A stretch of DNA of 29,124 nucleotides from CAZCAC01 sp964496575 (GTDB taxonomy: Bacteria > Planctomycetota > UBA1135 > GCA-002686595), in NCBI GenBank assembly GCA_964496575.1, contig CAZCAC010000108.1, forward strand, positions 1 through 29,124, given 5' to 3'. The notes under the pieces were generated by a model that was not told where the DNA came from, did not search any database, and was given only the letters and a program-made list of their open reading frames with translations. A program made the translations under genes and the position numbers. Shown one piece after another: positions 23,563 through 29,124 of this stretch (positions within the stretch are counted from its first letter, which is position 1; the number at the start of each line of letters is the position of its first letter).

Positions 23563-23916
23563 CTACGCGTCGCTCTCCCCGTCCTTCCGCCGAGCCTCGC
23601 CCAGCTCGTCGCACACCGTCCCCGGGTCCAGCTCGATCCCCCGGCGGTACGCCGCCCGGGCGATGGTGTGCGCGGCGACCGGCGCGGTGGCCAGCAGGAA
23701 CGCGCAGATCAGCGCCACTCGCGCGGTGACGGCAGCGTCGCCGAACCAGATCGCCACCGCGGCGAGGATGCAGATCGCGCCCAGCGTGGAGGCCTTGCTG
23801 GAGGCGTGCATTCGCATCAGGAGATCCTTCATGCGCACGACGCCGAGGGCGGACACCAGCACGAAGATCGTGCCGAGACCGATGAGCGGGCCGATGAGAA
23901 CGTCCCCGAAGCTCAC
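23563..23916 (-). CDS. mrpG: Na+/H+ antiporter subunit G
   Basis: A 117-aa membrane protein, the last gene of the mrp (mnh/pha) operon. Three hydrophobic segments are visible: IGPLIGLGTIFVLVSALGVV, STLGAICILAAVAIWF and VALICAFLLATAPVAAHTIA. Between the first two is the conserved MKDLLMRMHASSKA stretch typical of MrpG. The C-terminal 30 residues are charged and cytoplasmic. MrpG is a small subunit of the hetero-oligomeric Mrp complex that exchanges cytoplasmic Na+ for external H+. Its ATG overlaps the mrpF stop by four bases. Confidence 0.93.
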   Translation of the reverse strand: MSFGDVLIGPLIGLGTIFVLVSALGVVRMKDLLMRMHASSKASTLGAICILAAVAIWFGDAAVTARVALICAFLLATAPVAAHTIARAAYRRGIELDPGTVCDELGEARRKDGESDA

Positions 23917-24185
23917 GACGCCTCCTCCTGGGCCTTGCGGCTCATGTAGACCGCGAACCCCACCGTACCGACAAAGCTGATCAGCGCCAGCACGATCGCG
24001 ACGTCGAGGAAGACGGTCTGGTCGTGGCCGATCGCGTAGACTCCGGCCGCCGCGACGGTGATCGTCGCCATCAGGTCGAGCGCCACGACCCGGTCCGCCA
24101 GCCGCGGCCCGCGCGCCAGGCGAACCAGCGCGAGGACCAGGCCGAACGCCAGCAGGCCGAGGATCACTTCGCAGAAGACCGTCAT
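23913..24185 (-). CDS. mrpF: Na+/H+ antiporter subunit F
   Basis: A 90-aa protein with three predicted membrane helices (VILGLLAFGLVLALVRL, VALDLMATITVAAAGVYAI and DVAIVLALISFVGTVGFAVY). The GPRLADRVVALDLM segment after helix 1 is the hallmark of MrpF/MnhF. ATG 24185 was chosen within a longer open frame because it gives the family's normal length and its position is just inside the mrpE end (stop at 24182), i.e. overlapping coupling. It is a structural subunit of the Mrp antiporter. Confidence 0.93.
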   Translation of the reverse strand: MTVFCEVILGLLAFGLVLALVRLARGPRLADRVVALDLMATITVAAAGVYAIGHDQTVFLDVAIVLALISFVGTVGFAVYMSRKAQEEAS

Positions 24186-24655
24186 CGCATCAGCTCCAGC
24201 ACGCGACGTTCGAAGCCCTGCTTGATCTCCCGGCGCACCTCGTCGGGATCGTCGACCCACATCGAGTGGACGTACAGCGTCTTCCGGTCCTCGGAGACGT
24301 CGAGCCCCAGCGTCCCCGGCGTCAGCGTCACCAGGCAGGTCAGCAGCGTGATCTCCTCGTCGGTCTCGACGTCGAGGGGGACGCCGACGATCCCCGGCTT
24401 GACGTGGGTCGAGGGGGAGATCACGTCGCGCGCGACGCGGAAGGAGCTGAGGATCAGCTCCCAGAAGAAGTAGAGGAGCAGCAGCAGACCCCGCGGCAGC
24501 CTCGACGCATACTTCGCCGACCCCGGCAGCGGACGTAGCCAGGCGAGGATCGCATAGCCGAGCACGAAGCCGAGGGCGAGGTTCTCCAGATTGGTCTCGC
24601 CTCGGAGGAACGCCCACACGGCGGAGAGCAGGAGGTTCAGGAGCAGCGAGCTCAC
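24182..24655 (-). CDS. mrpE: Na+/H+ antiporter subunit E
   Basis: A 157-aa protein. The N-terminal half is hydrophobic (SSLLLNLLLSAVWAFL, LGFVLGYAILAWL, LLLLLYFFWELILSS). A cytoplasmic C-terminal half carries the conserved MrpE segment TLLTCLVTLTPGTLGLDVSED, here at about 102-122, and the terminal DDPDEVRREIKQGFERRVLE helix. GTG 24655 was chosen because it gives normal length and overlaps the mrpD stop (GTGA). The longer open frame upstream is a shadow of mrpD. MrpE is required for assembly or activity of the complex in characterised systems. Confidence 0.93.
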   Translation of the reverse strand: MSSLLLNLLLSAVWAFLRGETNLENLALGFVLGYAILAWLRPLPGSAKYASRLPRGLLLLLYFFWELILSSFRVARDVISPSTHVKPGIVGVPLDVETDEEITLLTCLVTLTPGTLGLDVSEDRKTLYVHSMWVDDPDEVRREIKQGFERRVLELMR

Positions 24656-26169
24656 GGCGCCCTCCCCACGAGCTCGCGGTAGCTCTCGACGTCGAGCAGC
24701 TGCTCGGCCGCGCGTTCCGCCACCTCGAACAACGGCTGCGGCCAGACGCCGATCGCCACGGTGACCAGCGCGAGCAGCGCGATCGGGATGACCCTCATCA
24801 CGATCCTCGCGCGGTCGACAGCGGGACGCGGAGTCTCCACCGGATCCGGCTTCCAGAACGCCTCGTTCCAGATCTTGATCATCGACACCAGCGTCAACAG
24901 CCCCGCGACCAGCGCGACGGTGATCAGGAGGTACTCGCCCGCCTCGAAACCCGCGCGAATCACCGCCAGCTTGGCCCAGAATCCCGACAGCGGCGGGATC
25001 CCCGCCAGCGACAGCGCGGGCACCAGGAACAGCACCGCGAGCCACGGCGCCGTGCCGCCGAGTCCGCCGAGCTTCTTCAGGTCGTAGCTCCCCCGCATCG
25101 CGCGCACCACCCCGCCGACCAGGAACAGGTTGGTCTTCACCACGATGTGGTGCGCGATGTAGAAGACCGCCGCGACGAGCGCCATCTTCCGCACGTCGGG
25201 GTCGGGCGAGGCGATCAGCGCCAGCGCCAAGGTCATGTAGCCGATCTGGCTGATGATGTGGAAGGACAGGATCTTGCGAATCTCGAAGCGGGACACCGCA
25301 CCGAGCACCCCGAGCAGCATCGTCAACCCGGCCAGCACCAGGAGGATCTGGAAGTTCCGCTCCAGCACCGGGAAGACCTGCCCGAAGACGCGGATCAGCG
25401 TGTAGACGCCGACCTTGGTCAGGAGCCCCGCGAAGATCGCCGAGACCGCGGCCGGCGGCGTCGCGTAGCTCGCCGGCAGCCAGAAGTACAGCGGGAAGAG
25501 CCCCGCCTTGATCCCGAAAGACACCAGGAACAGCCCCGACAGCGCCAGCACCAGCCCCGGCTGCACCTCGGCGATCTCCGCCAGGCGCAGCGAGAGGTCG
25601 CCCAGGTTCAGCGTGCGGGTGACCGAGTAGAGCACGCCCGCCGCGGCGAGGAAGAGGGACGAGCCGATCAGGTTCAGCGCCACGTACTTCATCGCCCCTT
25701 CCATCTGGGCCCGCTCGCCGCCGAGCGCCAGCAGGGCGAAGCTGCCGAGCAGCATCACCTCGAACCAGACGTACAGGTTGAAGATGTCCGCGGTGACGAA
25801 GGAGCCGCAGACCCCGGTCAGCATCAGGAAGAGGAACGGGAAGTAGCCGCGCCGCTGGCGCGGGGCGTCGATGTCCGCCAGCGAGTAGGCGGTCACGGCG
25901 ACCGTCATCAGCCCGGTGACCAGCACCATCAGCGCCGAGAGCACGTCCGCCGCGAGGGTGATCCCGAACGGCGCGGGCCAGCCGCCGATGCGCGCCAGGA
26001 GCACGCCCTCCTCGAGCACCGCCGCCAGCAGCCAGCCGCCGACTCCGAGCAGCGTCACCGCGCCGACGCTGGCGATCACCCACTGCCCGCGCACCGACTT
26101 CCAGCACGCGAAGCAGAGCGCCGCGGTCAGGAGCGGGACCAGCACGGGGAGCGCGGGGAGGAGGCTCAC
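24652..26169 (-). CDS. mrpD: Na+/H+ antiporter subunit D (proton-conducting, complex I-like)
   Basis: A 505-aa polytopic membrane protein of the NuoN/NuoM-like antiporter family, about 14 helices. Conserved marks: E137 in NLYVWFEVMLL, the equivalent of the essential Glu in Bacillus MrpD, then GIKAGLFPLYFWLPASYATPP with its buried Lys, and the FEIRKILSFHIISQIGYM stretch. These form the ion-translocation path shared with respiratory complex I. The ATG at 26169 overlaps the mrpC stop (26166) by four bases. The C-terminal tail is soluble and variable. Confidence 0.95.
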   Translation of the reverse strand: MSLLPALPVLVPLLTAALCFACWKSVRGQWVIASVGAVTLLGVGGWLLAAVLEEGVLLARIGGWPAPFGITLAADVLSALMVLVTGLMTVAVTAYSLADIDAPRQRRGYFPFLFLMLTGVCGSFVTADIFNLYVWFEVMLLGSFALLALGGERAQMEGAMKYVALNLIGSSLFLAAAGVLYSVTRTLNLGDLSLRLAEIAEVQPGLVLALSGLFLVSFGIKAGLFPLYFWLPASYATPPAAVSAIFAGLLTKVGVYTLIRVFGQVFPVLERNFQILLVLAGLTMLLGVLGAVSRFEIRKILSFHIISQIGYMTLALALIASPDPDVRKMALVAAVFYIAHHIVVKTNLFLVGGVVRAMRGSYDLKKLGGLGGTAPWLAVLFLVPALSLAGIPPLSGFWAKLAVIRAGFEAGEYLLITVALVAGLLTLVSMIKIWNEAFWKPDPVETPRPAVDRARIVMRVIPIALLALVTVAIGVWPQPLFEVAERAAEQLLDVESYRELVGRAP

Positions 26170-26513
26170 GGATCGTTCCTCCGCAGCTCTTCCACGTCGT
26201 CGCTCCCGCTTTGCGCGATCACCCGCTCGACCAGTACGGCGGTGAAGGCGACCAGCGCGAAGCCGATCACGATCGCGGTCAGGACCAGCGCTTGCGGCAC
26301 GGGGTCGGCGTAGCCCTCCGGCGGGACCGTCTCGCCGACCGGCACCAGCGGTGCCTTGGCGCGGACCAGCCCCCCGGTGGTGAAGAGCGCCAGGTTCACC
26401 GCGTGGCCGACCAGGAGGATCCCGAAGATCAGCCGCACCAGGCTGCGCGACAGCAGCAAGTAGATACCCGAGCCGAACAGCACGCCGACCAGGATCGCCA
26501 GCAGCGGGTACAT
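26166..26513 (-). CDS. mrpC: Na+/H+ antiporter subunit C (NuoK-like)
   Basis: A 115-aa protein with three helices (LLAILVGVLFGSGIYLLL, LIFGILLVGHAVNLALF and QALVLTAIVIGFALVAFTAV). The order and the GILLVGHAVNL and DPVPQALVLTAIVIG motifs are those of MrpC/MnhC, homologous to complex I NuoK. ATG 26513 was chosen because it gives normal length and overlaps the mrpB stop (TGATG); a longer frame upstream is a shadow of mrpB. It forms part of the membrane ion channel next to MrpD. Confidence 0.94.
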   Translation of the reverse strand: MYPLLAILVGVLFGSGIYLLLSRSLVRLIFGILLVGHAVNLALFTTGGLVRAKAPLVPVGETVPPEGYADPVPQALVLTAIVIGFALVAFTAVLVERVIAQSGSDDVEELRRNDP

Positions 26514-26926
26514 CAGTCTTCCCCCTCCGCCAGCGTGATCAGGACGAGGAAGACCGATCCGGCGACCACCAGGTGCACGCCGAGGTCGAAGAGGAGCACC
26601 GTCGAGACCTTGCCGATCCCCGGGACCGGGTGCTCGCCCCACAGTCCGGCCAGCACGGGCTGGCCGGCGAGCGGACCGGCGAGCGCCGCGGCGAGGGCGC
26701 ACAGCATCCCCAGGCCGATGAAGGCGCGCGGATCGAAGCGGATCAGCCTTCGCGCCGCTGCGGGCCCGTGCGCCAGCAGGTAGATCACCAGTCCGCCGGC
26801 GGTGAGCAGTCCGCCGATGAAGCCGCCGCCGGGCTCGTCGTGTCCGCGCAGGAGGATGAACACCGAGAAGACGAGCAGGACCACCATCAGGTAGCGGCTG
26901 GTGGTGCGTAGGATCAGGGAGCTCAT
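26513..26926 (-). CDS. mrpB: Na+/H+ antiporter subunit B
   Basis: A 137-aa protein with four hydrophobic segments and the MrpB/MnhB signature RGHDEPGGGFIGGLL (about 27-41), plus the C-terminal STVLLFDLGVHLVVAGSVFLVL. ATG 26926 overlaps the mrpA stop by four bases; the longer open frame upstream is antisense-free shadow of mrpA. MrpB is a structural partner of MrpA. Its presence as a separate gene makes this the seven-gene (group 1) operon type. Confidence 0.94.
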   Translation of the reverse strand: MSSLILRTTSRYLMVVLLVFSVFILLRGHDEPGGGFIGGLLTAGGLVIYLLAHGPAAARRLIRFDPRAFIGLGMLCALAAALAGPLAGQPVLAGLWGEHPVPGIGKVSTVLLFDLGVHLVVAGSVFLVLITLAEGED

Positions 26927-29124
26927 TCCTCGCCTCCTTCGCGCACCTTGCTCCGCGGCCGCAGCTTGAGCATGGCCAGCACCCCGAACGCCGCCGCGGC
27001 GACCACCGAGACCTCGCCGAGGGTGTCCAGCGCGCGGAAGTCGACCAGGATCACGTTGACCACGTTGCGGCCGTGCGCGAGGAGGTAGCTCGACTCGGCG
27101 AAGTAGAGCGATGCGTCGCGGGACAGGTGGACCGTGTCGGCGGCGACGACGATCAGCGTCATCATCGCTCCCGCGGCGAGCGCGATGACGATCCGGGTGA
27201 GACGGAATCCCACCCGCGGCTCGACGCTGGTCCTCGGCACCCGCGCGAAGAGCAGCACGAGCAGCACCACCGACAGCGTCTCGACCATGATCTGCGTGAT
27301 CGCGAGGTCGGGTGCCGAGAAGAGCAGGAAGAGCAGCGCGATCGCCGCTCCGGTGACGCCGATCGCGGCCACCGAGGCGAGCGGCTTCTTGAAGCGGAGG
27401 GTCAGGATCGCGCCGGCACCCGCCACCACGGCGATTATCACCTCGTGGACGCGCAGCGAGCCCTCGAGCTCCGGGAAGTGCGCGGCGAGGCTGCGCACCA
27501 GCGGGGGCGCGACGGTCAGCAGCGCGGCGACGATCACGACCGCGATGTAGGTGCGCAGCCGCCCCGTCTGGATCCACCGCGTGATCGTGCCCGAATCGGC
27601 GTAGAGCCGCGCGAGCCCGCGCTCGTACCAGAGCTCGGGTCCGTACGCGGAGAGCCTGGTGCAGAAGCTGCCGATGGGGGAGAGGCGCCGCCTGGTGCGC
27701 ACGAACACCCAGATGCCGATCGCCAGGGTGACCACGGAGAGCCCCAGCACCGCCAGCGCGTCGGGATTCAGGCCGTGCCAGAGCGCGAGGTGCAGGTCGA
27801 CCTCGTGACCGAGGATCGAGCTCGCCATCGCCGAGCCGAGCACGGTGTCGAAGAAGCTGGGCCAGAGCCCGACGAGGAGCCCCGCCGCGCCGAGCACCAG
27901 GGGCCCCAGGAGCATCGAGAAGGGCGCCTCGTGCGGCTTCTTCGGCGTCTCGAGCAGCTCGCCCTTGAAGGGTCGCAGGCCGACCATCAGGGCGGTCGCG
28001 ACCAGCGCGACGTTGGCCGCCACCGCGGCCAGGATCAGGGTCGCCCGGAAGGTGTCGACGTTCAGCTTGAACTCGTAGAAGAGCTCCTTGCCGACGAAGC
28101 CGAACATCGGCGGCGCACCCGCCTTGGAGAGCGCGGCGAGCAGTCCCGCGGCGAAGGTGAGCGGCATCAATCGGCGCAGACCGCCGAGCGAGCCGACGTC
28201 GCGCGTGCCCGTCTCGTGATCGATGCTGCCGGCGACCAGGAAGAGGGTCGCCTTGTATAGCGCGTGCGCGACGAGCAGCACGACCGCCGCCTCGACGGCC
28301 TTCTCTCCTCCGGCGCCGAGCAGGCTCGTCAGCATCCCCAGCACGGCGATGGTCGAGAAGGCGAGGATTCTCTTGAGGTCCTTCTGCCCCAGTGCGCGAC
28401 CCGCTCCGCCGAGCATGGTCACGACTCCGACGGGGACCAGGACCCACACCCACAGGTCGGTTCCGCCGAGGGTGGGGGAGAAGCGCGCGAGCAGGTAGAT
28501 CCCCGCCTTGACCATCGTGGCGCTGTGCAGGAGCGCGCTGACGGGCGTGGGCGCGGCCATCGCGCTGGGCAGCCAGATGTGGAAGGGGAACTGCGCCGAC
28601 TTGGTGATCGCGCCGAGGATCACCAGCACGGTCGCGCCGGCGTAGAGCGGGTGGTCGCGCACCTCGAGGTTCGCGAGCTCACTGATCGACCAGGCGCTCG
28701 CCCCGTCGAGCCCCGCGTCGCCGCCGATGATCCCGAGCAGGACAAAGCCGCCGAGCAGGCAGAGCCCGCCGGCTCCGGTGATCAGGAGCGCGGACAGCGC
28801 CGCCGAGCGTGACTCTTGCCGGTGGTTGTAGATCCCGATCATCAGGTAGGAGCAGATGCTGGTCAGCTCCCAGAAGACGAAGAGCGAGATCAGGTTGTCG
28901 GCGAGGACCAGCCCCAGCATGGCGCCGAGGAAGAGCAGCAGGTAGGTGAGCAGCGCGCCGCGCTTCGCGTCCCCGGCCATGTAGCCGCCGGCGTAGACGA
29001 GGACCAGCGCGCCGATCCCGGTGACGAGCAGCGCGAAGGTCCCCGAGAGCCCGTCGAGCAGGAAGCTGATCTCGACACCGAACCCCGGCGCCCAGGTCAT
29101 CGTCTCGCGCACGCTCGTCCCCGG
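26923..29124 (-). CDS. mrpA: Na+/H+ antiporter subunit A, 5' partial at window end
   Basis: At least 733 codons of MrpA, the largest subunit, homologous to complex I NuoL. The N-terminal domain has the conserved Glu in SLFVFWELTSICSYL, then GAITKSAQFPFHIWLPSAMAAPTPVSALLHSATMV in sections, and a long helix-type linker. The C-terminal region carries the MrpA-specific FSAPDLAITQIMVET and VDFRALDTLGEVSVV segments. The frame is open through the right edge. The Glu lies about 58 residues earlier than in Bacillus MrpA, so the first one or two helices probably lie beyond the window; the GTG at 29112 is unlikely to be the true start. It heads the operon mrpABCDEFG with overlaps at every junction. Confidence 0.95.
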   Translation of the reverse strand, partial: PGTSVRETMTWAPGFGVEISFLLDGLSGTFALLVTGIGALVLVYAGGYMAGDAKRGALLTYLLLFLGAMLGLVLADNLISLFVFWELTSICSYLMIGIYNHRQESRSAALSALLITGAGGLCLLGGFVLLGIIGGDAGLDGASAWSISELANLEVRDHPLYAGATVLVILGAITKSAQFPFHIWLPSAMAAPTPVSALLHSATMVKAGIYLLARFSPTLGGTDLWVWVLVPVGVVTMLGGAGRALGQKDLKRILAFSTIAVLGMLTSLLGAGGEKAVEAAVVLLVAHALYKATLFLVAGSIDHETGTRDVGSLGGLRRLMPLTFAAGLLAALSKAGAPPMFGFVGKELFYEFKLNVDTFRATLILAAVAANVALVATALMVGLRPFKGELLETPKKPHEAPFSMLLGPLVLGAAGLLVGLWPSFFDTVLGSAMASSILGHEVDLHLALWHGLNPDALAVLGLSVVTLAIGIWVFVRTRRRLSPIGSFCTRLSAYGPELWYERGLARLYADSGTITRWIQTGRLRTYIAVVIVAALLTVAPPLVRSLAAHFPELEGSLRVHEVIIAVVAGAGAILTLRFKKPLASVAAIGVTGAAIALLFLLFSAPDLAITQIMVETLSVVLLVLLFARVPRTSVEPRVGFRLTRIVIALAAGAMMTLIVVAADTVHLSRDASLYFAESSYLLAHGRNVVNVILVDFRALDTLGEVSVVAAAAFGVLAMLKLRPRSKVREGGEE

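Noticed and set aside
1..29124. CRISPR array, transposase or phage genes
   Set aside because: No regularly spaced direct repeats, no DDE, serine or tyrosine recombinase motifs and no structural phage proteins were seen on either strand.

Overview
The window is GC-rich and densely coded, with short intergenic gaps, many GTG/TTG starts and frequent one- to four-base start/stop overlaps. Three secreted proteins share a C-terminal domain of about 160 residues (GYCFGDP..GTPCPC..NDNDGSVPGSGCDNG, then GLYFQ, WGxGLxCxGG, YQxWYR, NGYxxTW). From memory, such tails are common in Planctomycetota of the Poly30/Pla163 type, so a planctomycete-like or related environmental bacterium is the best guess. No rRNA, intact tRNA, insertion sequence, prophage or CRISPR array was seen.

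Region 1 (1-3987, +): a HisKA_2-type sensor kinase, cut by the window start, is translationally coupled to a response regulator. The regulator is a receiver and PAS-like region fused to a GT-B glycosyltransferase, so the output appears to be sugar transfer and not DNA binding. Region 2 (4358-6208): a secreted CxxCH protein carrying the shared tail converges on a SAM methyltransferase, with a hairpin between them.

Region 3 (6209-12192): a highly structured intergenic segment precedes a tight four-gene operon. It encodes an unrecognised 302-aa protein, a BrxD/DUF2791-like ATPase, a second such ATPase with an N-terminal UvrD/PcrA-tail-like Tudor module, and an Lhr-like SF2 helicase. This resembles the ATPase-helicase core of Shango, Ter-associated and BREX type 2 systems, but no TerB, PglX, PglZ or BrxC partner is present. 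It is the strongest candidate for an undescribed DNA-processing or defence system.

Region 4 (12200-15937, -): an alpha/beta-hydrolase lipoprotein, an aldehyde dehydrogenase, and a radical SAM enzyme whose SPASM-like part lies on a separate gene. A 101-bp nearly perfect palindrome fills the divergent gap to Region 5 (16051-19209, +), a UroD/MtaA-family protein and a GH31 glycosidase. Region 6 (19355-22779, +): two tandem secreted seven-repeat FG-GAP-like proteins ending in the shared tail. Region 7 (22920-29124, -): a small exported protein of unknown role and a complete mrpABCDEFG Na+/H+ antiporter operon, with mrpA cut by the window end.
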